From an uncultured Bacilli bacterium (lineage in GTDB: Bacteria > Bacillota_I > Bacilli_A > RF39 > UBA660), in contig CAKOON010000002.1 of NCBI GenBank assembly GCA_934098565.1, positions 162,032 through 226,031 of the forward strand: a stretch of 64,000 bases of DNA. The letters are read 5' to 3'. A program made the translations under genes and the position numbers. The notes below the pieces were generated by a model, which was given only the letters and a program-made list of their open reading frames with translations, did not search any database and was not told the origin of the DNA. Of this stretch, positions 49,535-58,110 are shown one piece after another; positions within the stretch are counted from its first letter, which is position 1, and each line of letters starts with the position of its first letter.

Positions 49535-50485
49535 ATGAATACAAATGATTTTTATAATGACAATACACCAAGTCGCGTTAGAAAGAATGCTAATCTTTAT
49601 AGAAGAATAGATGCATCAAAGATTGATGAGATAGAAGTTCCTAAAAAGGAAGAGTTACTAGAGAATAATACTTCTACTATTGATGTTGAGAAACTAAAGA
49701 GTATGTTGGATAAAAAATATCGTGAACCGGAAAGTGAGAGCTTAAAAAGCGATGAACCAATTGTTCATGAACATATTAATTTAGAAGAAACTAGAGAATA
49801 TGACTTAGATGATATTTTGACTAAAGCTCGTGATAATGATGATACCGATTATAAAGTAGAAAGACTAAAAAAACTTGGGGATACTAATTCTCTAATTTTA
49901 GATGGGTTAAATATTAAAGACCCGAAAGATGAAGCATATCAAGAAAAGCCTAGTAAAGTTAGTAGTGATTCAAAGAAGTTAATTGAGCTTATTGATACGA
50001 TTAATTTGAAAGAACAAGAAGGATATGATAGTCTTTTAAAGGAAAGTAAAACGTTACCAGCGGCTTTGGATTTAGAAAATACCAGTGATAATGAACCTTT
50101 AGATATGTTAAGTAGTCTTAAGGGAGATAATGAAAATACAAAAGTTGTTGGAGCTTCTTCAATAAATAAGACAACTGATGATAATGATGATACTAAGTAT
50201 GAGGACATTGACTTAGATGAAACTGATGATGATTTTGATACAACGGAGGTAGTCAATCGAGATGATACTAGTGAATTTACAGATAGCATAGAGCTTACAA
50301 CGACGCAGATATTTACTAAAGAAGATTTTGATGACTTTGATGATTTAAAAGAGGCAACAAAGCCGAAAATTTTTGTTAAGATTTTAATTTTTATTATCGT
50401 AGTTGCTGTTATTATTGGAACGGTGTTTGTTTTAGACCGTGTATTAGATTTGGGTATTTTAAGTCGATTAGGAATTAATTTTTAA
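49535..50485 (+). CDS. Acidic protein with C-terminal membrane anchor, hypothetical
   Basis: 316 residues. A long low-complexity Asp/Glu/Asn/Lys-rich cytoplasmic part (about 1-280) with stretches such as YEDIDLDETDDDFD precedes a single hydrophobic helix at about 284-303 (FVKILIFIIVVAVIIGTVFVL) and a short outside tail. The N-terminus TPSRVRKNANLYRRID is basic and may be a binding motif. No family is recognised. It lies just upstream of yunB but is separated by a terminator. Topology suggests a tail-anchored regulatory or scaffolding protein. Confidence 0.75.
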   Translation: MNTNDFYNDNTPSRVRKNANLYRRIDASKIDEIEVPKKEELLENNTSTIDVEKLKSMLDKKYREPESESLKSDEPIVHEHINLEETREYDLDDILTKARDNDDTDYKVERLKKLGDTNSLILDGLNIKDPKDEAYQEKPSKVSSDSKKLIELIDTINLKEQEGYDSLLKESKTLPAALDLENTSDNEPLDMLSSLKGDNENTKVVGASSINKTTDDNDDTKYEDIDLDETDDDFDTTEVVNRDDTSEFTDSIELTTTQIFTKEDFDDFDDLKEATKPKIFVKILIFIIVVAVIIGTVFVLDRVLDLGILSRLGINF

Positions 50486-50517
50486 GAGAAGAGTTAGTTA
50501 TTTCTTCTCTTTTTTTA
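50484..50517 (+). terminator. Terminator of the acidic-protein gene
   Basis: AGAGAAGA / TCTTCTCT stem followed by T run, just before yunB. Confidence 0.75.
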
Positions 50518-50538
50518 GGTTTATTAATATATTCTAGT

Positions 50539-51222
50539 ATGAAAAAGTTTAAAAGTAGGGTTAAGTTTAAAGAAATATTATGGTTTTATTTAGTTTTGGT
50601 TTTGATAGAAGTTTGGTATTCAATTAGTCAAATTGGTACTTTAATAAGTCCGAAGATTATTAATATCATTAAGAATAACATAACCTATTATGATAATGTT
50701 TTAGTTGAAGAGTATTTAGATACTGAGGAGTTAAGGAGCTCTTTAATTATGGAATTAATTACTTTGGATAAAAATAGTAAAGAAGAGATTATTAATATTA
50801 ATATTGATACGGCTAAGAGCTATACGGTTTTAAATAACATTAGTAAAAGTTTAAAACATAATAAAAGTAATTATAAGGATATGTACGCTAAAAATCAAAA
50901 GGATAACATTGTTTTAAGGTATCCAATTGGGCTAGCAAGTAATAATATTTTGATAAATGGGTTAGGATATCGAATCCCTATTAAGTTGGAGTTAAATAGT
51001 AATGTTTTAACAGGTATTAAGACGAAAGTAACTAATTATGGTTTAAATAATGCGTTAATTGAGGTATATCTGAAGGTGAAATTTACTTCTAATGTAGTAT
51101 ATTTTAGTTTAGATGAGGCGATTACCAGTGAATACGAAGTGTTGTTAGCATCCAAAATGGTTATGGGAAGAGTACCCGAAATGTTTAATGGCTATTTGGA
51201 AAAAGGAATAGATAGTAATTAA
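50539..51222 (+). CDS. yunB: YunB-like sporulation protein
   Basis: 227 residues. TM helix at about 12-34. The hallmark part at about 135-180 reads YPIGLASNNILINGLGYRIP followed by a V-T-N-Y-G-L-N-N-A-L-I-E-V-Y-L-K-V line, matching YunB's I-P-h-G ... G-P-x-I-P ... G-I-N-x-x-x-h-x-h-x-h pattern; the end VMGRVPEMFNGYL matches its G-x-V-P-x-x-h end. Known: YunB is a mother-cell SigE-dependent spore protein in Bacillus. It is one of several spore genes here, so the organism or its recent ancestor sporulates. No clear ribosome site is seen before the ATG. Confidence 0.82.
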   Translation: MKKFKSRVKFKEILWFYLVLVLIEVWYSISQIGTLISPKIINIIKNNITYYDNVLVEEYLDTEELRSSLIMELITLDKNSKEEIININIDTAKSYTVLNNISKSLKHNKSNYKDMYAKNQKDNIVLRYPIGLASNNILINGLGYRIPIKLELNSNVLTGIKTKVTNYGLNNALIEVYLKVKFTSNVVYFSLDEAITSEYEVLLASKMVMGRVPEMFNGYLEKGIDSN

Positions 51223-51428
51223 ATAAAGATACTGAGTATTTTTGATGGCTTTTCATAAGATGTTAATTTTTATAAATTAGGTTTTTAATAATATATAAAA
51301 TTTTAAAAAGATAGCTGGTACTTATAAAATACTTTAAATGCTGTTTTTTCTATTTTCTTATGGTGAATTTATACTTTTAAAACTAAGAAAATATGATATA
51401 CTATAGGTAGAAATAGTAGGTGATTTTG

Positions 51429-52265
51429 ATGGATATATTTGTTTCAATAGGATTTGATACAGCATTAAAAAAATATATTTTATTTACCGAAAAAAATCAT
51501 CGTGAGCTTGCAACCGATTACTTAGTATATATTATTATGATGCTCATATTTATTTATGGTAAAGCTGACATTATGAATCCTTATGTAGCTAGATATAAAG
51601 ATGGTGCTGCTAGTATTAAGAGAAATCTAATGAAATATGGATTAGATGACTTAAAAGTTCATAAATTCTTTAATGATTTAAATAATTATTTAGAAATAGA
51701 TAATTATAATAAAGTATGTAATAAGTATCAAAATCCTTATTTTATAGTTTTACAAGAAGACTTAATAGATATGTTTTATTATAAAACTTTAAGTGTAGAA
51801 GTAAGTGGGGAAGAAAAAGAAAAGTTTAAGAACTTATTATATTCAAGTAAAAATAGTAATGAGTCAGTAAGAAAGTTAAATCGTCTTTATAATACTAATT
51901 TAGACGGGGCTTTAGTTTATTATAGTAATCTTTTTAGTAGAAGTAATTATAGTATTAAGATGCTTCCTAAGAAGGATAAAATTTTAGATATGGATGTATA
52001 TCGTTTATTTGATCTTAATGAAGAAGATATTGTTAAGTTAAATAACGAGACTTTAGAAGAGATAAATAATGGCATATATAATTATTTTCATGTTAATCCC
52101 ATTGGAGTTAGGGCTTATGATAAGTTAATGGCTCGAGTTAAAAGGCTAGCTAATACTAAGTATCGCCTGGCTAATAACAGTGGTAGTATTAATTTGCTTT
52201 TATTTTCTAGTTTCTTTGGTTTTGTTATTGTTTTAGGGATAACGATAGGATTATTTTTGATATGA
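51429..52265 (+). CDS. Tail-anchored hypothetical protein
   Basis: 278 residues from ATG at 51429, with AGGTG seven bases upstream; the in-frame start at 51420 is less likely. It is helical throughout, with one hydrophobic helix near about 35-52 and a second at the C-terminus (LLLFSSFFGFVIVLGITIGLFLI region, about 254-276). The middle part holds LFDLNEEDIVKLNNETLEEIN. No family recognised. Overlaps the next gene by 4 bases, so it is the first gene of a three-gene unit with unknown role. A TATACT box lies about 28 bases upstream. Confidence 0.72.
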   Translation: MDIFVSIGFDTALKKYILFTEKNHRELATDYLVYIIMMLIFIYGKADIMNPYVARYKDGAASIKRNLMKYGLDDLKVHKFFNDLNNYLEIDNYNKVCNKYQNPYFIVLQEDLIDMFYYKTLSVEVSGEEKEKFKNLLYSSKNSNESVRKLNRLYNTNLDGALVYYSNLFSRSNYSIKMLPKKDKILDMDVYRLFDLNEEDIVKLNNETLEEINNGIYNYFHVNPIGVRAYDKLMARVKRLANTKYRLANNSGSINLLLFSSFFGFVIVLGITIGLFLI

Positions 52266-52549
52266 AAACAGTAATGATTAATAAAATAACATATTATGTC
52301 TTAAGTGATGAAAATAATCTTTTAGATAATATGGACATAAGTGAAAAATTAACTGATTATTTTGATGATTTTGATTATATAGTTGGTGATATAAGTTATA
52401 ATGCTTTAAGATTAAAGGGGTTTAAAAGAAATTCTAAGAGTAACAACAAGTATAATAGAATTGATTTTTTAGAAGAATATTTAAGTAATTATTGTGCTTA
52501 TGGGGCCAAATGGTTTATAATTAGTAAGATTTATAAAGATATAAAGTGA
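52262..52549 (+). CDS. Small soluble hypothetical protein
   Basis: 95 residues, acidic N-terminal half (DENNLLDNMDISEKLTDYFD) and basic C-terminal half. No signal, TM or recognised motif. Overlaps the tail-anchored gene upstream by 4 bases (ATGA), and the next coding region begins at about its stop, so all three are probably co-translated. Confidence 0.65.
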   Translation: MKTVMINKITYYVLSDENNLLDNMDISEKLTDYFDDFDYIVGDISYNALRLKGFKRNSKSNNKYNRIDFLEEYLSNYCAYGAKWFIISKIYKDIK

Positions 52550-52560
52550 GCAAAGGATGG

Positions 52561-53322
52561 ATGGTTATTGTGATAGAAAAAATAGAAATTTTAAAAGAGA
52601 ATAATGACAAACTAATGGTAGATGCAGTTAGCGCTTTTAGTTTAGATTTTAATAATGTTACGCATAGTTTTTGTATTGCTACTAGTAATGAATTGGATCA
52701 AAATGGTTTAGTTAAGTTAATGGTTAGTGAAATTAACAATGATATTTTGATTAAAATTAGTGATGAGGCTCTGTGGAGTGAAGTAAAAAATGTTATGAGG
52801 GCTATTATTAGTAGCAGTAGTTATAACTATTCCTACATTATAATGCCTAAGAGTATTAAAGCTAAGAATGATTTTGCAAGAGTTATTGCTGTTCAAGAAG
52901 CTGCTAAGACCCAATTAATAAGTGATTATATGGCGAAAGCTCCCACTGCCAGTGCTCCGGCTCCTGTAAATGATAGTTTAATTAATAATCCGGCTATTTA
53001 TCCGACGGAGTCAGCTGCCATTAATAGCGGTAGTGAAATAACACCGGGTATTATTGTAGATACACCCGTAAATAGTAATAATCAGGAAGAAGTTAAGGCT
53101 GTTAATGTGATGGAAGAATCTCCAGCTGTGGAAACCAGTCCCGAGCCGGAAGTTTCTATGGATGATTTAGTTAAAGAAGCCATTGAAAAGAGTGAAGAAC
53201 CTACTAATTTTGACAGAAAAAATGAAGAGGATAAGTTGGCAATTGATGCTACTTCTTTGGTAAAAGAATTAGAAAATTATATTAGGTTGGTAGTTAAAGA
53301 TGAAATCAATAAGTCTAAGTAG
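52561..53322 (+). CDS. Hypothetical protein with Pro/Ala-rich linker
   Basis: 253 residues if ATG 52561 is used; GTG at 52546 or 52570 are alternatives, since the only AAAGGA lies just ahead. The N-terminal folded part (about 1-120) is beta-alpha, with TNELDQNGLVKLMVSEINND and SSSSYNYSYIIMPKS; an Ala/Pro-rich linker (about 125-145: APTASAPAPVND) and a long acidic disordered stretch follow; the last 25 residues form a helix (LVKELENYIRLVVKDEINK). No family recognised. Third gene of the 51429 unit. Confidence 0.68.
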   Translation: MVIVIEKIEILKENNDKLMVDAVSAFSLDFNNVTHSFCIATSNELDQNGLVKLMVSEINNDILIKISDEALWSEVKNVMRAIISSSSYNYSYIIMPKSIKAKNDFARVIAVQEAAKTQLISDYMAKAPTASAPAPVNDSLINNPAIYPTESAAINSGSEITPGIIVDTPVNSNNQEEVKAVNVMEESPAVETSPEPEVSMDDLVKEAIEKSEEPTNFDRKNEEDKLAIDATSLVKELENYIRLVVKDEINKSK

Positions 53323-53696
53323 CTTATTGTTTTTTTTGACGATTTTAAAAAAATGTAAATGCTTTTGATAAATTATTTAGGAAAAAATTTGCTTTGCTTT
53401 TAAAATTTAAAGTGTATTTTTAATAATGTTCGCTTTAGGCTCAACTAAACAAGAAGAAAAAAATTTACGGCCAGAATATTGTTAAAGTTTTTTTAGAAAA
53501 GTTTGTTTTAGGGATAGACAAAGGTGATAAAAGATGATATCATGCAATCACATGTCTGGAAGAAAGGCTGAAGTGCTGCTCTAATAAAAGAGTTAGGAAG
53601 AAGGTTAAAAGACAAAATTTTATATATTATGGGTATTTAAGCTTAATTCCGACAAAATATTAATGAGAATAATTATAGACTGATGGTGGTGATATT
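53323..53696 (+). other. 374-base non-coding stretch
   Basis: AT-rich at first, then a less AT-rich part at about 53515-53620. The only coding possibility is a 15-codon reading frame at about 53534 with AAAGGTGATA before it, which I do not claim. I recognise no riboswitch, T-box or tRNA. It separates the unknown three-gene unit from the SPOR-radC-mre-spoIVF block and may hold that block's promoter. Confidence 0.4.
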
Positions 53697-54137
53697 ATGA
53701 AAAAGACTTTGATGATGATAATTCTAGCAGTAATAGTTGGTTTTTCTTTTGGATATTTATTTTTAAGAAAGTTTAATAATGAGGTAATTACGGAAGTTAG
53801 TAGCATCAAAAGTCAATGTTATGCTTTTCAGATAGGTGTTTATAGAAATAAAGAGAATGCTTTAAAAACCGCTAATGATAGTAGAGGAATAGTTATTTTG
53901 GATAATGATTTTTATCGGGTGTATATTGCATTACTGAAAGATGAAAACCTTATTGAGAGCTTAAAAAGTTACTATGATACTAAAAATGTTAATTATTATT
54001 TAAAGGCTATAGATATATCAGATAAAACTAGTAGCATTTTAGATAATTATGAAATTATTTTAAAAAGGACAAGTATTGATAATTATGAAGCCATTATAGA
54101 AAATATGCTAAAGGAAGTAGATAGTAGTGAGTTATAA
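53697..54137 (+). CDS. SPOR-domain membrane protein (SpoIIB-like position)
   Basis: 146 residues. One TM helix at about 5-22, then a SPOR-like repeat domain (about 40-115: CYAFQIGVYRNKENALKTAN ... IVILDNDFYRVYIALLKDE), the fold that binds denuded glycan strands. It lies directly before radC and the mre-spoIVF genes, the position held by spoIIB in Bacillus. Known: SpoIIB has a SPOR-like part and helps septal wall removal during engulfment. The ATG has GGTGGTGAT upstream. It overlaps radC by 11 bases. SpoIIB identity is by synteny and fold type only. Confidence 0.72.
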   Translation: MKKTLMMIILAVIVGFSFGYLFLRKFNNEVITEVSSIKSQCYAFQIGVYRNKENALKTANDSRGIVILDNDFYRVYIALLKDENLIESLKSYYDTKNVNYYLKAIDISDKTSSILDNYEIILKRTSIDNYEAIIENMLKEVDSSEL

Positions 54138-54819
54138 AATAAAGGAATTACAAGAAGAACTAAAACCACGTTATCGAGCTAAGAGTAAAGGAATAAAAGC
54201 TCTTTCAGATGAGGATTTGCTAAGTCTTATTATCCGATGTGGAACTAGAGAAAAAAATGTTAAAGAATTAAGCTTAGAAGTTTTACAGAAAGTTGGGTCC
54301 TTGGATAATTTTTTGAATATGGATATTAAGGATTTAGAGAGTATTAAAGGAATAGGAGAAGTTTCTTCTTTAAGTATTATGGCATCAATTGAGTTAGGAA
54401 AGAGAATTCTTAGATATCATAAAGATAAGATTAAGTTGATTAATTCACAGCTTGTTTATGAAATGTTTAAATATGAATTTGTTGGCCTTAAACAGGAGGT
54501 AGTGATTGGTATTTATTTAGATAATGCTAAGCAATTGATATGTTTTAAAGAACTGTTTAGAGGGACGGTTAATGAGTGTAATATTCATCCCCGGGAAATA
54601 TTTAAATATGCGGTTTCTTCTTCGGCTAGTAGCATTATTTTGGTTCATAATCATCCATCTGGAAATATAAATCCAAGTATAAAAGATGAGATTTTGACAG
54701 AAAAAGTTAGTGAATTGGGTCAGAGTATGAATATTCCTTTAATTGATCATATTATAATTGGCAGTAGTGGTTATTATAGTTTGATAACAAAGCAAAAATT
54801 TTTTGAAAAGATAGATTAA
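54127..54819 (+). CDS. radC: RadC-family JAB/MPN domain protein
   Basis: 230 residues, GTG start with AAAGGA upstream inside the preceding gene. An N-terminal helix-hairpin-helix (SIKGIGEVSSLSIMAS, about 70-85) precedes the JAMM domain with the metal site LVHNHPSGNINPSIKDEILT at about 175-193 and a Glu upstream in GIYLDNAKQ. All ligand residues are present. Known: conserved but of uncertain function in Bacillus; it sits beside mreBCD in many Bacilli, as here. Confidence 0.93.
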   Translation: MSYKIKELQEELKPRYRAKSKGIKALSDEDLLSLIIRCGTREKNVKELSLEVLQKVGSLDNFLNMDIKDLESIKGIGEVSSLSIMASIELGKRILRYHKDKIKLINSQLVYEMFKYEFVGLKQEVVIGIYLDNAKQLICFKELFRGTVNECNIHPREIFKYAVSSSASSIILVHNHPSGNINPSIKDEILTEKVSELGQSMNIPLIDHIIIGSSGYYSLITKQKFFEKID

Positions 54820-54889
54820 AGAGTAGGTTTATGTGCTACTTGAAGGTATGATATATATATAATTGCTCATAATAATAATGTGATTGTGT

Positions 54890-55474
54890 ATGTTAAAGAA
54901 AATGATACCTTATTTGAGTTTGGTTCTCTTTTTACTTCTTAATCCATTGATTAATTTATTGAGTCCAAACGATTTAGATCAAGTTAAATATGAAGAACTG
55001 CAACTAGAAAATGCCTCCTTAAAGAAAGAAATAGAAGAATTAAGCAATATATCTTATACGAATTATGATTATAAAATAGCTAAAATCTTAGTTAAAAATC
55101 TTTATAACTCTAATACTTATTTTTTGTATAGTAATGAATCGATTACTCCCAAGCATCCGGTTATTAATAAATATGGACTAATTGGCATTACTAATAAGAA
55201 TAGTACCTTGATTACGCTTAATGATTTAACTATTTCTGTAAAAGTAGATGGAATGGTTGGCATTTTTAGGAATAAAAAAATATTTCTCGATACTAATAAT
55301 TTACCAGCAGCGGAAACACCAGTTTATACGAGTGGTTTAACAAATTTTCCAACTAATCTAAAAATTGGAAGGATCAGCTCTTGCGAAATTAAAGACACTG
55401 GCGTTTTTTGTAGCTTAGAAGAAAATCCAATTGATACCGTCTATTGTCTTATTTTAGAGGAATATTCAATATGA
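54890..55474 (+). CDS. mreC: MreC-like rod-shape protein, short
   Basis: 194 residues from ATG at 54890 (start uncertain, no strong ribosome site). TM helix about 5-24, coiled coil about 38-60 (EELQLENASLKKEIEELSN), then a small beta domain with NKYGLIGITNKNSTLITLND and ISVKVDGMVGIF, the pattern of MreC's G-h-V-G-x-V and V-x-h-x-x-x-G-x-h-x-G lines. Shorter than typical (about 280). mreB is not beside it, as happens in some Bacilli. Synteny with radC, mreD and spoIVF supports it. Confidence 0.78.
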   Translation: MLKKMIPYLSLVLFLLLNPLINLLSPNDLDQVKYEELQLENASLKKEIEELSNISYTNYDYKIAKILVKNLYNSNTYFLYSNESITPKHPVINKYGLIGITNKNSTLITLNDLTISVKVDGMVGIFRNKKIFLDTNNLPAAETPVYTSGLTNFPTNLKIGRISSCEIKDTGVFCSLEENPIDTVYCLILEEYSI

Positions 55475-55806
55475 TTTTGGTTTGGCTATTTTGGGATCTT
55501 TTAATGAGTACTACAATTGTTCCTACTTGCTTTTATTTGCTTTATTTATCCAAAGGAAAGGTAACAAAGATAGAGTTGCCACTAATTCTAATATCGCTAA
55601 TTATTTTGCTTTTTTATACGCAAAATTTCTTTTATCTATTTGGTATTCCAATGATATTATTTTTGAGAAAACACCGGTATTTTGGCATAAGTAATAATGT
55701 TTTACGATTGATGATTGATTATCTTTTGTTTTATCATTTTAATCTTTCTTTTGAGACTTTGATTTCTTTAATTGTTAGTGTTTTAATTTTCGCTTTATTA
55801 GCATAA
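55471..55806 (+). CDS. mreD: MreD-like membrane protein, short
   Basis: 111 residues from ATG at 55471 (ATGA overlap with mreC stop, AGAGGA upstream). Four hydrophobic helices cover almost the whole chain. Normal MreD has about 160-175 residues and five to six helices, so this is a reduced form. Assignment rests on topology and place between mreC and spoIVFA. Role: elongation-complex membrane protein. Confidence 0.65.
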   Translation: MILVWLFWDLLMSTTIVPTCFYLLYLSKGKVTKIELPLILISLIILLFYTQNFFYLFGIPMILFLRKHRYFGISNNVLRLMIDYLLFYHFNLSFETLISLIVSVLIFALLA

Positions 55807-55825
55807 GTTTTAGTGGTGATAACTA

Positions 55826-56521
55826 ATGAATCCAGAAATAGAAAATTATCTTTTACATCGTCATAAAACTTCTTATAGTCATTATTTTGAAAATATAGAT
55901 GAAGGGGCTTTTCAAAATAATAATTTGTCTTTAAAAAAGAGCTTAGTGAAAAGTAAACATCTGGTTTTGAGACCGAATATTAAAAAATATTTAAGTAATT
56001 CTTTAACTAAATTTTTATTAAGTATTATTTTTTTACTTTTAAGCATTATTTTAATTAAGAGTAATTCTAATATTAAGAATTTTTATACGGTAGAAATTTT
56101 AACAAAGCAGTTAAACTTTACTAAATTTAATAATCTTTATAATAAATATTTAGGTGATGTCTTGCCAGATTACACTATTCCCGAACCAACGAAGACGGTT
56201 ATGAATACAAATTTTTCTTATAGTAATGGAGAAAACTATTTAAATGGTAGTAAGATTGATACGGAAGAAAATTATATTATTCCAACAATAACAGGTGGTA
56301 TTATTGTCTTCCTTGGAAATAAAGATAACTTAGGCCCTACTTGTATTATCCAAGGTGTTGATGGGATAGACATTTGGTATTCTAATATTAATATTGATAA
56401 TTTGAATCTTTATGACTATATTGATGCTGATACAGCTTTAGCTCCGGTTTTATCTAATTATATGTATTTAACAATTGATAATAATGGAACTTTTATTTCT
56501 TATGAAACGTATAAATCTTGA
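55826..56521 (+). CDS. spoIVFA: SpoIVFA-like protein (degenerate LytM fold)
   Basis: 231 residues; GGTGATAACTA before the ATG. The cytoplasmic N-terminus (about 1-65) is basic, one TM helix lies at about 68-85, and the outside part ends in a LytM/M23-like fold (IPTITGGIIVFLGNKDNLGPT, then IDIWYSNINIDNLNLYDYID), which lacks the metal-binding His/Asp of active M23 peptidases. This is the character of SpoIVFA, which holds SpoIVFB inactive until a signal from the forespore. It overlaps spoIVFB by about 20 bases. Confidence 0.82.
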   Translation: MNPEIENYLLHRHKTSYSHYFENIDEGAFQNNNLSLKKSLVKSKHLVLRPNIKKYLSNSLTKFLLSIIFLLLSIILIKSNSNIKNFYTVEILTKQLNFTKFNNLYNKYLGDVLPDYTIPEPTKTVMNTNFSYSNGENYLNGSKIDTEENYIIPTITGGIIVFLGNKDNLGPTCIIQGVDGIDIWYSNINIDNLNLYDYIDADTALAPVLSNYMYLTIDNNGTFISYETYKS

Positions 56522-57251
56522 TGTTTCAACTGTTCTTATTTACTTGTTCTTATGTTTGGCTGGTTCTTATAAACAAGTTATTTTAAGTTTTATTATTATT
56601 ATTTGGCATGAAATTGGCCATTTGTTTTTTCTTGAATTATTTAAAGTGAAAATCAAAAAAATTACGATTTATCCTTTTGGAGGGCTTATTTCAACTAATA
56701 AATTAATTAATTTTCCACCATTAAGAGAGCTATTGATAAGTTTGGGTGGGGTTATGAACCAGTTGTTACTTTTCTTTGTTTTCCGGTATTTAAGAAATCT
56801 TAATTATATAAATTTATATACTTTTCAACTTTTTAGACGGCTTAACTTTGGCATTTTGCTGTTTAATATTTTACCGTTATATCCTTTGGATGGTTATATT
56901 ATTTTTAATAGCATTTTAAATGTTGGGCTGCCATATTTAAAAAGCAGTATTATTAGTCTTATTATTTCTTTTTTTGGCTTATTAGGATTTATAATAGTTA
57001 GTTTTAATTTGAAAATAAATAACTTTTTTGTTATTAGTTTCTTAATTTATAAAGTATATTGGTATTTAAGAGATTACAAATTTTATAAGAATAAGTTTAT
57101 TTTAGAAAGAATTATGTATGATATACCATATAAAGTGATTGTTTATAAAAAAACTTATAGTCCTTACTATCTGGGCCTTAATAAATATTATTATTTTAAT
57201 TATCAGAATGAAAAAAAGGTTTTAAAAAACGAGTATAATAATCATTTATAA
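56502..57251 (+). CDS. spoIVFB: SpoIVFB-like site-2 (M50) intramembrane metalloprotease
   Basis: 249 residues from ATG at 56502 (in-frame alternatives at 56475 and 56484). Several TM helices. The zinc motif HEIGH lies in IIIWHEIGHLFFLEL at about 33-47, then KKITIYPFGGLI. The second active-site element N-x-L-P-x-Y-P-L-D-G (NILPLYPLDGYI) is at about 122-133. Known: SpoIVFB cuts pro-SigK to start late mother-cell gene expression in spores. The preceding SpoIVFA-like gene and the whole gene order repeat the Bacillus arrangement. The first two thirds hold all catalytic motifs; the C-terminal tail is basic. Confidence 0.92.
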   Translation: MKRINLDVSTVLIYLFLCLAGSYKQVILSFIIIIWHEIGHLFFLELFKVKIKKITIYPFGGLISTNKLINFPPLRELLISLGGVMNQLLLFFVFRYLRNLNYINLYTFQLFRRLNFGILLFNILPLYPLDGYIIFNSILNVGLPYLKSSIISLIISFFGLLGFIIVSFNLKINNFFVISFLIYKVYWYLRDYKFYKNKFILERIMYDIPYKVIVYKKTYSPYYLGLNKYYYFNYQNEKKVLKNEYNNHL

Positions 57252-57301
57252 AACAAGACTAAATGAGTAGTTGACTTTATTAATCATAATTTTTTTTAAA
57301 T

Positions 57302-57457
57302 ACAATATTCTATAATCATACCGATAAATATAATGAAGAATTTGAGTTAACTTTAGAAGAAATGGATAATCATGCTAAAACCTATTATGATAAAAATACT
57401 AATTGTATTTCTTTATAAGTATTACTATAGCTACTCAAGATAACTTGATAGTTTTTT
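57302..57457 (+). pseudogene. Chimeric remnant: ART-like helicase fragment joined to abiEii 3' end
   Basis: 57302-57415 is an in-frame 38-codon match to 59194-59307 of the large helicase gene (peptide FYNH-x-D-x-YNEE...ELTLEEM...NTNCISL). At 57407 it switches: 21 bases (57407-57427) are identical to the end of abiEii (58929-58949), and a similar terminator-like stem (57430-57457, with CTTGATAG then T run) follows as after abiEii. The join is inside ATTTCTTTA, which occurs in both parents. This is a scar of an earlier tandem copy, not a working gene. Confidence 0.8.
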
Positions 57458-57471
57458 GCTTTTATAAAGCA

Positions 57472-57500
57472 TTGATTTTCACCACATTTTACTATATAAT
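57472..57500 (+). promoter_or_regulatory. Promoter of the abiEi-abiEii unit
   Basis: -35 TTGATT (57472-57477), 17-base spacer, perfect -10 TATAAT (57495-57500), 20 bases before the start codon. Confidence 0.7.
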
Positions 57501-57519
57501 GATAAAAAGAGGTGAAAAT

Positions 57520-58110
57520 ATGTTAAAAACTAATGACATTATCAAAAGTGAATTAAGTAATTATTCTAATAAGGATACTAAATTAACAAGAGAAGTTAAT
57601 AAAGGAAATTTAATAAAAATAGTAAATGGTCTTTATGAAACAGATCCTAATACGCCGGCTTATTTACTTGCTAGTAGTATTTATGGACCATCTTATATTT
57701 CTTTTGAATATGCCTTATCTTATTATGGATTAATTCCAGAAAGAGTAAATGTAGTTACTTGTGCTACTTTAAATAAAAAGAAGAAAAAGAAATATAATAC
57801 TTTTTTTGGTACCTTTACTTATCGAGATGTTCCAAGTATTGTTTATTCCGAATCCATAATTTTAAAGAGTGAAGACGGTTATTCTTATCAAATAGCTACT
57901 AAAGAAAAGGCGTTGTGTGATAAATTATATACTTTAAAACCACTAAAAAATTATCGTGAATTGGAAATAATGTTATTTAGCGATTTAAGAATAGACAAAG
58001 AAGAATTTTTAAAACTTAATGTTGAAACAATCGAAAAATTAAGTAAGTTATATCATTCAACTAACGTTAATTTATTAGCAAAATATATGAAAGGCGGTAA
58101 ATATGAATAA
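57520..58110 (+). CDS. abiEi: AbiEi-family antitoxin (type IV toxin-antitoxin)
   Basis: 196 residues from ATG at 57520, with AGAGGTG five bases upstream. A longer reading frame starts at 57403, but its first residues (YFFISIT) come from the abiEii remnant. The N-terminal winged helix (about 1-55) shows TREVNKGNLIKIVNGLYETD, then PAYLLASSIYGPSYISFEYALSYYGLIPE, the standard AbiEi core, and a C-terminal domain with TKEKALCDKLYTLK. Known: AbiEi represses its own promoter and counters AbiEii. Overlaps abiEii by 8 bases. Confidence 0.92.
   Translation: MLKTNDIIKSELSNYSNKDTKLTREVNKGNLIKIVNGLYETDPNTPAYLLASSIYGPSYISFEYALSYYGLIPERVNVVTCATLNKKKKKKYNTFFGTFTYRDVPSIVYSESIILKSEDGYSYQIATKEKALCDKLYTLKPLKNYRELEIMLFSDLRIDKEEFLKLNVETIEKLSKLYHSTNVNLLAKYMKGGKYE

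Noticed and set aside
53515..53640. Riboswitch or T-box
   Set aside because: None of the motifs I know (T-box, TPP, preQ1, c-di-GMP, SAM, ZTP) could be matched.
57403..57522. N-terminal extension of AbiEi from 57403
   Set aside because: It lies over the abiEii 3' remnant, a terminator-like stem and the abiE promoter. ATG 57520 has the ribosome site.
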